This document shows positions 1 through 53,332 of a DNA stretch of 64,000 nucleotides, piece after piece. The stretch's first letter is position 1. Every line of letters begins with the position of its first letter. Both the position numbers and the translations under genes were made by a program. The stretch is from Delphinus delphis (taxonomy: Eukaryota; Chordata; Mammalia; Artiodactyla; Delphinidae): NCBI RefSeq assembly GCF_949987515.2, contig NC_082696.1:34390431-34454430 (forward strand), in the 5' to 3' direction. Under the pieces are notes generated by a model. The model searched no databases. It was given only the letters and a program-made list of their open reading frames with translations, and was not told the DNA's origin.

Positions 1-295
1 TCCTTTCATCAGGCATTGCATGTTACTTTAACTTCCTCTGAAATATTTCTGATTTAAAGCACTATGACTTTGTGATAAAGATTAAAAGAAATAATGTATG
101 GAAACACTATAGAGTTTGAAGCATTCTGTAAAGGTAGCATATTTTTCTAAACTACTAAAACCTGCTATTATGCTAGTTCTGTCCATCTTTGGCAAGATGG
201 TTTTGGTCAAAATGGGGAGTTTCATCTAGAATGGTTGACACTAGTTTGTTGCATTGATGATTTTTTTTACACTTCAGAGGTGTATACTTTTATGT

Positions 296-322
296 GGTGT
301 GTGTGTGTGTGTTTGTGTGTGT
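296..322 (+). repeat. Short TG microsatellite
   Basis: TG run interrupted once by TTT. Confidence 0.85.
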
Positions 323-1359
323 TCTTTAAACAAAATTTTCTTCAGGTTGCCTCAGACCATCAATGACCTTCATAGTATGAAGTTTTTGCCTTTTAAAAGT
401 GCTGAGATTGACAAAACGTAGTGAAAGAAATCACTGCACAATACTGATCTTTTCACTTTGTCAGGCACTCTGTAGTTGGTTAAGCAAGATTTGAGATTAT
501 CTTAATAATGTAAACAGGCATATCATTTTTTCTTAGACTTCTTTATGCAAAAGAAAAACCAAAAATGAAAAAAAAGACAGCAAAGAAAAAATCATTCAAG
601 TGAAGAAAATTTGTTCACACGCACATCGACTAGCTCAAAATCCATAAAATTTACTGACTTTTAGTTGGTAGATTCAGGGAATGTTTATTCGTTTGTGTAA
701 CGATTTTACATTCTTCATTTCTAAAGGCAATTCAAAAGGTTTTCATATTCTTCATTTCTACAAAACATTTAAAATAGTGAATGAAAAACGAAATTTACAA
801 CATCATTCAGCTACATGGCAGAGACAAAAATCAACTAATTATAGTTTTCATACATAGCAACAAATAATTGGAAAATATAGTTGAGAAATATCCTGTTTAC
901 AATTGAAACAGATATTTTGGAATACCTGAAAATAAGGCCAATACATAAGTGCAAGACTATATAACAACGACAAAAAAGAAACATTATTAAGGACCACTTA
1001 AAATAATCAAAATCAACAGGTAGATTATGTTCCTAGCAAAAATACTCTAATATTATAAAGACATGAATTTTCCCAAGTAAATGTATAAAGCTAGATAATC
1101 ACAGCAGGATTTCCATAAAACTTGATAAGCTAATTCTAAAGTTCACATGAGAGAGAAAATGGAAATAAGGAAACAAGAAAAGATTTAAACGAATAAGAGG
1201 GGACAAGCCCTACCAGAAAGCAACATGGTTTATGAATTTATTATAATTAAAGTAGCATATATCAGCATAGGAATAGATCAATGAACAGACTGGGTATGCA
1301 GAAAAGACAACATTATTATCGGAATATAGAATATTATAAAAATAGTATGATAATTAACA

Positions 1360-1530
1360 GCATGCATTCTGGAGCTAGCATGGCTGGTTTCAAGTCTGAG
1401 TCTGACACTAAACTGTGACCTTGGGAAAATTATTTAATCTCACTGAACCTTGATATCCTAATGTATAAAATGGGGGTAGTATCAGTACCTATGTATTTTT
1501 AGGATTAAATTGATAAATCATATAAAATAC
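1360..1530 (+). mobile_element. MIR SINE fragment
   Basis: CACTAAACTGTGACCTTGGG and AATGTATAAAATGGGGGTAG show the MIR core order. Confidence 0.65.
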
Positions 1531-3632
1531 TTGAAAGGTTGGACTACCTTCATCAGCAAACAAAAGATGTTATTTATAACATTCATCATCACAGTAAGAC
1601 AAAGAACAACAACTAGTACGATTATCAGTGGAGAAAGGATAACTGATTATTCGTTTACTTAAACCAGACTTAAATTACTATATCACATCATTCACAAAAA
1701 TAATTTCCAGATTTATTTGAAACAACTAATTTTTAAAATTTTTTAAATGATATCTGAATTAAAGCTATGCATAAAATATAATTATAATGTTGTAATGGGA
1801 AGGCCTTTCTAAGCTAGATATAAAGACTAACAGCTATAAATATAATGATTGAAAAATGTATCCACATATTAATTAAAAATTTTGTGCAAAACACCATAAA
1901 GTCAAAAGGCAAAAGACATTCTGGAGACAATCTTTACAAATAGAATATAGAAAAAGTTGTACTAAGATTTCCCAGTGAAGTATAGAGTAACTTAGGATGG
2001 CTACTATATTCATATTAGGGAAATTTAATTATTGATGAAGGAGGATTTAGGGTAAGAAGATAAAAATTTATTAAAGCACTGCCATATGAAATTTGACAGT
2101 TCTGAGCTATTAAACTAGTAGAATTAGGGGAAATTTAATAACAAACTTAAATGTGTATAACATTTACATAATAACTACTAGACTTGTTAAAAATCTCCAC
2201 TGAGATTAAGACTGAATATGGAATGGGATTGAAATCAGATGCCTGATAATACTTTGGCTATAATGACATTAAATTGAATTATCAAGGGTTGATATTCATG
2301 AGCATTTATAGAAGTAATGCAACAGAAGTTTGGCTATGCAATACCCAACTGCAAACTTCCACAACAGCAAAAAGCAAGAGTGAATAAAACATCTGTGGTA
2401 GAGTAGCAATTTCTGCCATTCACAAGTAGCAATCTTAATCCAGTATACGAATTAAACCATAGGTTTTTGGTCCTAATGTTAAATTAAAATATGTGTACAT
2501 TTAGTCCAAGAGATTGTAGAACAGACTTTATTGAGAGGGCTGAAATTAGGCTAAACCCAAAGTATTACATGGTGTGGGTAGCCTGCTTAGAGATAAAAAG
2601 ATAAATCATGGTGTTTACAACCCAAAGAGTCTATGATTCTTAAATTATTATCTAAAATGTAATCCAGATAACAAATGTGGTAGGTGGCTGCATACCTATG
2701 TCAGTAAAGGTCAAGACAATGGCACATATCCAAGCTAAATTACTGTCCAAAAACAGAGGATAGATCTGAAAATATCAGCTTTTCTCCGTCACTAGAAATT
2801 TACCAACCAATCCAATCTCTATACTAACCAGCCTCAATGTGCCCAGCTCTCTGCTGAAGACAATGAGGGAAACAAGAGTATAATTTTAAGATATTTACTA
2901 TCTGAGTGGACAATTATAAAATAATCCAAGATTAACCAAGCGTTTCTAACAGTGTCACACTGTTTATTAGTTCTGTGGAAATTCAAGAATAGTAGAATTT
3001 GGTATAATATAATTATATTCCTAAAGTATTAATTGACAATAATAGCTAACATTTATTGATAGCTTACAGTGCCAGGCACATAGTAATTATCACTGATCAT
3101 TAGCTATAATTAGTGCATGTTTCATGCACTGTGATATGAATTACTTTCACCATTGTATTAATTATCACATAAATTAGGTCTATTAAAATAAATTCAATAA
3201 TATATGTTAAATTTATAAATAGATGAATGAATGAGTTAGTGTGAAAAAAACTGAGGTTCAGAAATTTTAAATAACTTGCCTAAATTCATATGAAAGAAGG
3301 ATTTGAAACTTAAACTAAACCTTAAAACATGGGTAACTTTTGGACAGGAAAGGAAGACAGACATACCAAGTATGGAAAATGACAAAAGGAAAAGTACACA
3401 AGCAAAACAACCACATACTTATGGGGAAGAGAGACAATAAGTCTAAGAAGACAGAGAATATGTATTAGGGAATACATTTTGGCATAGGATGGGGACAGTG
3501 CAGCCCCTTAAAGTCTAAGAAGAAGAGTTTGAACATGACGCAGTGACTATAAGAGTGACATGAGGAAAATTTTAATAAAGGTGTAAACTGGCAGCATTGG
3601 ACAGTGTGGATTTAGCAGAAAGAATCTATCTA

Positions 3633-3841
3633 GGGCTTCCCTGGTGATGCAGAGGTTGAGAGTCCACCTGCCGATACAGGGGACACGGGTTCGTGCCCCG
3701 GTCCGGGAAGATCCCACATGCCGCGGAGCGGCTGGGCCCGTGAGCCGTGGCCGCAGAGCCTGCGCGTCCGGAGCCTGTGCTCCGCAACGGGAGAGGCCAC
3801 AACAGTGAGAGGCCCGCGTACCGGAAAAAAAAAAAAAAAAA
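3633..3841 (+). mobile_element. CHR-type SINE (tRNA-Glu-derived), full length
   Basis: Starts GGGCTTCCCTGGTGATGCAG, has RNA-polymerase-III box-B-like GGTTCGTGCC, and ends in an A tract. The 14-bp target-site duplication AAAGAATCTATCTA is perfect at 3619-3632 and 3842-3855, so the insertion is recent. Confidence 0.92.
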
Positions 3842-4299
3842 AAAGAATCTATCTAATATAGAAAGTATTTGCAGTAGTTTAGGATCTGGGTTTTGATAGT
3901 GATTGCACAGGAAGTTTAATTAAAAAGATAAGCCTAGGAAATAGTTTGAAAGAAAAAAATGGATGTAGAAGCAAAGGAAAAATATTAAGCAATGAAGAAC
4001 TCAGTGTTTAGTGGGAAAGTATATAAAATGATGATTTCACTAAAAGAAAAAAGATATAGAATACAGTTTTTCTCAACTAAAAGAAAAATAGAATAGAAAT
4101 CGATGCTAGTTAGGGGAAAGAGGAAAAATTCACATGACATTTGAGGTGATAGTATTATTTCCACATGTAGAGAGCCTGTGCATATGTGAAAAGATCAGAC
4201 TAGGATACCGGTGAAAAATCAGGCTTAGAGATTAAGATTTTTAAGTTATGGTATGAAAAACATGTGGGAAAAATATGAAAAAGGAGACAATGGAAGAGG

Positions 4300-4440
4300 A
4301 CCTAAGTTCAAGTTCTGATTGTGAAACTGAACTTGAGTAAGTCACTTAACATCACTGAAACTCAGTTACTCCACATTTTAAATGGAGAAAATAGTATTTA
4401 CTTCACAGTATTTTGAGCATACAAAGTGAAATGCCCTTGC
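4300..4440 (+). mobile_element. MIR SINE fragment
   Basis: CTTGAGTAAGTCACTTAACA followed by CTGAAACTCAGTTACTCC and an AAATGGAGAAAATAG stretch fits MIR. Confidence 0.65.
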
Positions 4441-5395
4441 AAACTGTAAAGCTATGTAGGTAAAGAGCTGTTATATATTTAAAGTCATGAGAATGAAAAG
4501 GTAGATATTTTAAGCTACGTATTTCTTAAGGGCTTCGAAGTTGAGACCTTAGCCTTCCCTTGATCAAAGATCCACATTACTGTGCTACAGAGTGGATGAT
4601 TTATTATTACACACATTAAAAGGTCAGTTGGCCAGTCTGCTTCTGAAACACAGTAAAAATAATACCTAAGCCTTTCTAAATTCTGACAAAATCTTTGAAT
4701 AATCATCTTTGGTGCTTGCTTAATTGGAGAAATATAATTTTAACTAGAAAATAAATCAGAGAAATTTCCAATTCAAAAGTTCTTCTTATGGCATATTTAC
4801 ATGAGTAAAGAAGCATCCTAAATATTGCTCATACTTAATCTTTATTATTAAAAAGTTTTAAACCTTGAAATTGCATAATATTATATTATAAAATGACACA
4901 CTTAAGCACATGATAATGTGCTTAAGAATGTGCTTAAGAATGCATGATAATGAATTCTTGATTTTTATTAGACTTAAAGTTACTAATTGCATTGAAATAA
5001 ATAATACTGCCTTAGGAAAAATTGAAACATAGATGCCTGAACAGAGTACAAGTTCTTAAAGAAGCAGGACCAGGTAGGTTTTCTGTCCACAGACTATGTT
5101 TATAATATTATTTGATTTGTAAAGATTAACCTGAAAAATTTTTTATCCATTTTGGTTAAATGAATCTTAGTATTTCTTAAGGAAATCGCAACTCAAATTT
5201 GAGTACATAATGACAATTTATTATTTAGCATAAATTCCAAGTAAATTGTGATTACATTTTACTTTGCCTTTTTCTCTGTATTTTTGGTATGCTAGCCAAA
5301 GTCTGAGCTATTCATTATAGAGTCACAGACATCACATTTCCACCTTCCAAAAGTATTTAAAGGATTATATGGAAATTATCCCAATTCTCATCAAT

Positions 5396-5520
5396 ATGCT
5401 TAAGCCTTCCCAGACAGGAACTATTTCTTATCTTTGCATACCCAGGACCTTGGACAGTGCCAGGCATAAACTAGGCATTTATCTATTTGGGAGCATATGA
5501 GTACGTGAATGATTTTGTCC
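5396..5520 (+). mobile_element. L2 3'-end fragment
   Basis: Resembles the L2 3' terminus pattern (GGACAGTGCCAGGCATAAAC, then a stretch ending TGAATGA). It overlaps the RE1-like site at 5441-5461. Confidence 0.55.
5441..5461 (+). promoter_or_regulatory. REST/RE1-like 21-mer
   Basis: The site CCCAGGACCTTGGACAGTGC plus C keeps the core CAG-ACC and GGACAG-GCC parts of the RE1 element, about 15 of 21 positions by eye. It lies about 1.6 kb upstream of the presumed promoter and inside L2-derived DNA. Confidence 0.35.
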
Positions 5521-6309
5521 TGCTGCTATATTTGTCTTATATATTGCTGGAGATACTAATCACCAGGGCTTGAACATCTTTTTATTTTGCTGTAATGATA
5601 TTGTTTGAATGCAAAACACTCCGAAATTGTGTTATTTCATTTTTAATGCAAGATATTACACTTGGAAAATAAAATCTGTTACACTAAAATTCATATTAAT
5701 ATAAAAAATTATTCAAGATATTGACCTCATTTTACATACAAAACCACAATATTAATGTAAGAGAAATTTAAAATAAATAAAATGCCCTTTCTAAAACAGT
5801 GTTTATTTTCATTCTTGTCTTCAAGTTCACCAAGGAATTCTTAAAGGTAAGAAGAACTTCATACTTTCCTCCACACCACTCCCCCTCCCATCACCACCAA
5901 AAAATAAACAAAACTAGAAGGGAAAAGAGAATTTTCCGGTCATTTAAAAATACTATTACTGGGAAGTATTATGGATTCTTGTACATCGTAAAGGCACATA
6001 TTCTGAATTCCCTTTTCCCCCTGAATTTCCTTTAAATGCCTATCTTATAATAAATATATTAGATGATTCCTGTTACCCGCATGCACTACTATAAAGATTA
6101 TGGATCCTGGTAATTGTTCCTTGTATTCACAGTGGAAACTGGAACTTAATAAAGGAGAGAAGAAAATGTACCGAAGGCAAACCCATCTGTAAAGGATCGC
6201 TGTAAACCGGTATTTATTCGGTTTGTACTAAATTAGTCGTGGCATGACAAGAACCCTTTGTCTGTGGGACCGTTGGTCTGGCAACCATCATCTACCCGTG
6301 GAAAAGACG

Positions 6310-7060
6310 TCTGAAGACTCCGCCCGGGCTGGGGGTGGGGAAGGCGCGCCGCGTGGAGAGCTCGACTGAGAATTAAAGGGAGCGAACAAAGAGAACTCCC
6401 AGCAGCCGCCCGCCAGCGCCTTGCCGCTGCATCAGGAGACGTCAGTCAAGCCCGGAAGGCTGTTGGAATCCGCCTCCCTGCGAAAAGCTCAAGTAAATAA
6501 TTGATGGCGATTGACGCGGTCCAGGACAAAGCTTTGAGGAAAGCCAGTGCATCCGATTTCGAGCGGTTTGGGAATCTTCCGCCGAGTAAGGGGTATGCGA
6601 GTGCAGCGAGGACTGTGAGCTTGGCTACCGGTCTTCCATCGCGGGCGTGGCTCTGGCCTTTTTGTCTTCTTGCCGCCCGCCCCTCCGCCTCCGCACTCCG
6701 CCTTCTTCTCTTCCCTTTTGAAAGTAGCCTCTCTTTGGTTACTTCTACGCAGTCCTCCCTTGCAATCCCGCCCCCTCCCCTGCCCAGTCCGGTGAGGCCA
6801 GCTCACGAATATCAGTGCACTTCCCGGGGAGCGTCTGGCACGGCTTGGTACCTTGCGTGTTCGCCTGCTCAGAGCCGCATCTCCAGCCCAGCCGCGGGCC
6901 GCCAAGGAGTAATCCGTTCTTCCGGCCGTTGAGCCTCCACGTTAACGCCATTGTTTGGAGAAACAGAGTGGGTGTGGAACTGGGGCGAACCGGTCCAAAG
7001 TCAAAAGTGCTCAGCCAGATAGTCGCATATATAAAACTACGAAGTTAAACTCTCCTCGTC
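6310..7060 (+). promoter_or_regulatory. CpG-rich upstream region, probable MTCL3 promoter
   Basis: A GC- and CpG-rich block in AT-rich surroundings has GC-box-like GGGGGTGGGG near 6331 and a GACGTCAG half-CRE at about 6438. It lies about 2 kb before the coding exon. A TATA-like TATATAAAA sits at 7028-7036. The orientation is inferred from the gene downstream; a divergent transcript is equally compatible with a CpG island. Confidence 0.65.
7028..7036 (+). promoter_or_regulatory. TATA-box-like element
   Basis: TATATAAAA lies at the 3' edge of the CpG-rich block. A start about 25-30 bases downstream (around 7055-7062) would give a short untranslated exon ending at the AGG|GTGAGT donor at 7194. 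CpG promoters usually lack TATA boxes, so a chance match is possible. Confidence 0.4.
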
Positions 7061-7193
7061 TCCGAAAAGACACAGTAAGAACCCTGAGGTCCCCGGAAGA
7101 TCAGAAGGAAAGCGCTGTTGATTTGCTCCAGCCTCAAAACATCGCCTCTGCCAAGAAGTGAGCAGTTCTGGATTTTCTAAAGGGATGGGGAGG
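7057..7193 (+). other. MTCL3: Predicted 5' untranslated exon of MTCL3
   Basis: The 3' end is set by a consensus donor AGG|GTGAGT (GT at 7194). The start is only inferred from the TATA-like element. It would splice to the strong acceptor at 9068-9069, which has a pyrimidine tract ending TTTCTGTCCCAG, leaving 95 untranslated bases before the ATG at 9165. An earlier start within 6.3-7.0 kb is also possible. Confidence 0.4.
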
Positions 7194-9069
7194 GTGAGTG
7201 GGCAGATAAAACTTGAGATTAAAATTGTTGGTTTAGGCCGTGCTGGGGTTGCTGGGTTGGCGAATTTCATAGGAGAAGCCTCAAAGAGACACAGCATCCT
7301 GGTACTTTGTGAGAACCACGTGACAGCAGCCAGGTACCTTTGATTGTGGGAGCCGAGTTCCTGGAACTCGAGCTTTCTCTTGCGATAGCGCTGTATGGGG
7401 GCCGAATTAAGTGTTCTCTGGTGGCTCTCAGCTTCAGAGTGGTTCTGCCTAATTCGAAACAAAAATAAGTTTGCATTGGCAATATAACTTATTTGGGTGA
7501 TCCCGGTTAGTGTGACCTGCTAGTGAACTAGACCAGATATTCTAGGAGCATGTTGCTCTGGGAGAACACGTAGAAAATAAGTTGATGGATGACTCCTCCC
7601 TCTCCCTCCTCATGTCTTCTTTGTTCACTGTTATTTTCCAAATTGAGTTGGAAGGAGATCCCAGAAAGAGAAAGGGAGGTGGAGGAGCCTTCCAGTAATA
7701 TTTCTTTATAAAATGAGGGGTTACTACACATTGACTAAGCTATGATACTTAGACAATAACAGGACTAATGCTAGTAAAGTAACTAGCAAGTATCTCCTCC
7801 CCTAATAGGATTTTTTTTTTAAGCAGAACTTTCTGCCTAGTCATGCCCTTTTCAGTCATGCCCTTTAGAGAGAAATTATATTTCTAAGGAAAACGCACCT
7901 AACTGACTAGCTAAGCAGCTGGATCACTAGGGAGAAAAAACCAGGAGGCAGTGGGTTTTGAGTTGCTATTTTCCAGATTTTAAAAGCCAGTGATGGATTT
8001 ATCTTGGAAAAAATACAAAACAGAAGTTGATCTTACCACCGTGAGTGAGGATGCACCAGCCTTCTTGGGTGCAGGGTCATTCTGTTTTAGCATTTGGCTT
8101 CATGGAAAGGACTGGGCACTTTAAAAGTACACCTTTGCCTGTTATGTACCATCTGAGAAGGTGCTTAATAAATGAAAATACTTTGTTTAGCAATTACACT
8201 TAAAACTAAAGCAATTCACAAGAACATTGAAATTTAGATAAGTGTAGAAAAAGTTATCACCTGTAATTTAAGAAATTGTGCAGAGCCACCAATAAATTTT
8301 TCCAAATGATTTTTAATTTATTTCTCAAAACTAAAAAATAAATAAATTAAAAGAAAAATCCCTTCAGTGCTGCTAATGACTAAACCACATAGATGATTTT
8401 TAATGCCATATTTTCTTGAAACTGAAGTTGGCTTAAAGTCATTCATTATTTATATTTTCTTTTAATTCTAGTTTAAAGGAAATTGGGTGTATTTCTCTCA
8501 CAAAATGCAACATTAAGGGCTAGAGCTGTTTGAGAAAAATATCATTTATCCATAACACGTGTTCTCTAAGAAAAACCCTTTCATAACTCTTTTCATCTAA
8601 TTGACACTTGGGAATATCAATTAAAACTTTCTCCATGAAATTAGGCTTTGAAACGCAGATTTGATAGTGAGGAAACCAAAGCTGAAAAATCAGGGTATTG
8701 ACAGTTCTAGCCTTTGGACTTCTTTTCCTTCTGAAGCTTCTTGACCTTATCTTCTTAAACAAACAAACAAAAAACTCCCTTCCCATCAGTTCCTTTCTGA
8801 TTCCATCCTTGCCATAACCTGCTACCGTGAGAATGGGAGGTTCAGCGGCTTTCAGATCTTCATTTTACTGAGGTGGCGTAAGATGGAGATAGCGCCCCCC
8901 TGGGCAAAATGAGAATTGACAATTCTACATCCTAGTTCTAAAGTCTAGTCTTCTATTAAGCGCCGTCCAAATCTCATTTTCTATGGCTTCTCTTGTTATG
9001 GAAAATCACTCTTTGCTCTGTAACAATGCAGACACGCTGTGTGCTTTCCTTCTTTTGTTTCTGTCCCAG
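7194..9069. other. Region between the upstream CpG block and the coding exon (probable first intron)
   Basis: Mostly unique AT-rich sequence with low-complexity A/T near 8300-8355. No gene, repeat family or structured element is recognised with confidence. It is bounded by a good donor at 7194 and a good acceptor at 9068-9069. Confidence 0.45.
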
Positions 9070-50348
<41,279 letters not shown>

Positions 50349-51615
50349 ATCTCTCATCATTTACCATTCATTGTAGTATTTTCAGTTTGTTTGTTTTGTT
50401 CACCCTTCAAGACAAGAAGTAAAAGAAGTATAATTTCTGTAGTAACCAATGCTGTAAAAACACTGAAGACTGCTTGTTTCTTTAAAAAGACACATCTTAC
50501 CACTACTAAATTCAATAAGAAGCCTGAGCATTAAATGTTTCAGGTAAGGGAGTAAGTATGACTTCTCTTTTTATAAATCATTTTAATTTTTACTTCTTTC
50601 TTTTACATCTTGATTTGCACTCTTCTTAAATCACTGTAAGAATGACTGTAAAAATTGCCTAGGTCTCTCAATTATTTCTCAGTATTTGACTACTATGATA
50701 ATTCAAAAGCTGGACATTCACAAGTTGGTCACATCTTAGAAAATATATAGACTTATAAAGTACTTTTGCTAGGTTGCAACAGACTAACAGCATAATTTTG
50801 ATAACCAGTAAATACCAATGAAAATTATGGTGAACAAATGAAATGTGACCATCATGGGAACTAAACTATTTATTGTGATACTGATGGTGTTCTGTCTAAA
50901 AAGATGTGTTTGGAAGCATGAGAGTGGATTAGGCCTTAGTCCACTGAGAAAGTAATTATCTTCATCCTGCTACATTTGACCAGCTTCAACCATTCCAACC
51001 AAACCAACCACTTCTGCGTTTACCTGTTATACCTGGAGCCATAGATTGCCAGTCAAGTTTTTGCCTGGAGTCCTGTCCTCTATAATAGGTTACCACACAG
51101 AACTGCTTCTGGGGCAGGAAATATGCTAGAAATACAGTATATTAAATATTTTGAATAGGGAAAAGAATAGTCATTCTGTAGAATTTCATTAAATCACAGT
51201 CCAAAGCCAGTAGCATAGTTCCAGTGGGAGTTGCTCTCTAGACAAACTTACTTTGATGAACCTCAACATTACCCTTTCTCCTCCTACCTAAAGTGGCTTG
51301 GATAGGTTTCCTGTACCCAGAAGGTCCTATTCTGTCAACCTGTCAATTGGCAATTTACAGAGTGGAAAGCTGGACTGCACTACTGTCACCAAGATTCAGA
51401 AAATACTAGCACTCGTTGACGTCACAGACGTAGAGATACTTGTATGTTGGTTGGTGGATATGAAAATCTGTAGTAAAGTGAAGTATCTTGCCCTCAGCAT
51501 AAAAAATAATATATGGAAAATCTTGGCTCTAATACAAAATTTGGTACTGGCAACAGTCTTTTGAGTCCTCATCCCCCAGCACGTCAGTTTCCCTTTGAGT
51601 ATTAATTTAATAAAA
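50349..51615 (+). other. MTCL3: MTCL3 3' UTR candidate
   Basis: After the TAA the sequence is AT-rich and non-coding. A weak ATTAAA lies at about 50530 and a canonical AATAAA at about 51609-51614, either of which could direct polyadenylation. A strong splice donor CAG|GTAAGG at 50544 lies within this stretch. Confidence 0.45.
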
Positions 51616-52357
51616 AGAAAAACTACATAATAGTTTAAAATTTAGTTTATAATACCTGCTCTTAATCTCCATGGTTTTCAGTTTAATTTTGGTTTTCATT
51701 TTGTTTTGTTTTGAGGGGAGGAGAGACCGGGAGTGAGGAGTGGTTGACCAACAGTTCAAATCTGTCACTACATACTTGCGGCTTTTTGTCTTAGAGATTC
51801 AAATGGCTAGATAGAACGTCATGACAAGAACAAATGAAATAACATAAATGCTATACTTAATTATTCAAGTGTTACATTTTAAAAATTTTCATCTTAGGAA
51901 AAGCAACCACTTTAAAAATCAAAAGTTGTCTGTTAGATCCTTGGTCAACCCCTAGACCACCATCTCAGAGGAACCATTTTGGCAATGGAAGTGGAACTGA
52001 AGGTAAATGTTTGAGGCTGTAACTTATCTGAAATATTGATTGCCTTGGGAGCCAGATACAGCCAGCTAAGCGATGACTCTCAGCTACCTATGGAGCATTT
52101 GGTAGCTTATGGAGGTGTTGCCAGTTCCAGTCACAATGACTGGAAGCTCATTGGCATTTAGAGGAAAGGGGTCAGAATTTCAAATAATTGTCCTGCCCAG
52201 ATTCCTAACATTATCCCTGTGGGGAAGCATGGCATGCGGTGCGCTTGTTCACTTCAGAAGGATCGTGGATGTTCAGTACCCTGTGTGGCTTTAAGAAACT
52301 GGCTTTAGAATTGAAACTTTCTTTACCACAAGGAGAATCAAGAACTAAATATCTACA

Positions 52358-52430
52358 TCAGTGGTTTTCAACCTTAGCCATGCATCAGAATTCCTGGCAT
52401 GCTTTTAGAATTGAGACCCTACTTCACACT
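52358..52430 (+). mobile_element. MER5-like fragment
   Basis: CAGTGGTTTTCAACCTTAGC with GCATCAGAATTCCTGG matches the left end of MER5-family hAT elements. The right part is lost. Confidence 0.6.
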
Positions 52431-53130
52431 AATTGAAACTGAATGTATGAGCCCAAGCTTTATATATATATATTTTTTAACTCCCAAGAACTAATTCTTA
52501 AGATGTTTGAATTATCAAAAATATGTAGATACAGCTTATACCAAGGTTATATAGTAAACCATGTGATAATAGCTGTATAGAATCATCAGTTGTCTAGGTT
52601 TTAGTAGACCTTAAAGTTCCAGGCATTCATTGGATATCCACATCCTCTCTAAGGCATTTCCACCTTTGTCATATGGCCTTTGTCACAAGTCCTCTAATGA
52701 CAAAGCAGTTCTCTTTCCACACTGGTGATAGTGTTAGAAAACTCCCCTTTAATTCATACAGGTGTTTAAAGCAAACAATATCAGAGAAGACGAGTAGGAA
52801 TAATACATGACAGAAAGGAGAACCGAGGTCAATATTGTGTATGTGCAGGGTCACACACACACTTGGAGATACAGACACATGTGAATGCTGAATTAAAGCC
52901 CTAGATGATCTCACACACACCCTAACAAACCACCACTTTGTCATTATACAGTCATCTCTGCTGCAAAGCTTCCCCATGTGATCCACAGAGAGGATATGGT
53001 GTCCCAGCAAGAATGATGGATGCCAACTGATTCTGCCCTCCAAACCCAGACGAGAAAGCATACCCAAAGAGATGTGAGAACGGAGCAAAAAGATAGAGCA
53101 TGGATCCTTTGTCTACTTAACAAACATTTT

Positions 53131-53332
53131 TTTTTTTTTTGCGGTATGCGGGCCCCTCACTGTTATGGCCTCTCCCCTTGCAGAGCACAGGCTCCGGATG
53201 CGCAGGCTCAGCGGCCATGGCTCACGGGCCCAGCCGCTCCTCAGCATGTGGGATCTTCCTGGACCGGGGCACGAACCCGCGTCCCCTGCATCGGCAGGCG
53301 GACTCTCAACCACTGCGCCACCAGGAAAGCCC
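53131..53332 (-). mobile_element. CHR-type SINE, reverse orientation
   Basis: An 18-bp duplication CTACTTAACAAACATTTT occurs at 53113-53130 and 53333-53350. Full-length body. Confidence 0.92.

Larger units (their letters stand above)
1..6309. other. Intergenic region upstream of MTCL3
   Basis: AT-rich with no supported gene. It holds a TG microsatellite (296-322), MIR-like fragments near 1360-1530, 3045-3120 and 4300-4440, a young SINE (3633-3841), an L2-derived fragment (5396-5520) and simple AT-rich stretches. All open frames are under 80 codons and look random. Confidence 0.7.

Noticed and set aside
6489..6932. 138- and 143-codon overlapping frames in the upstream CpG block
   Set aside because: Both strands are open at once because CpG-rich DNA is poor in stops; no recognised protein and no splice support. 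An unannotated divergent RNA remains possible.
51298..51564. 88-codon frame in the 3' UTR region
   Set aside because: TTG start, no family likeness, and in the expected untranslated region. A small peptide cannot be excluded but is unsupported.
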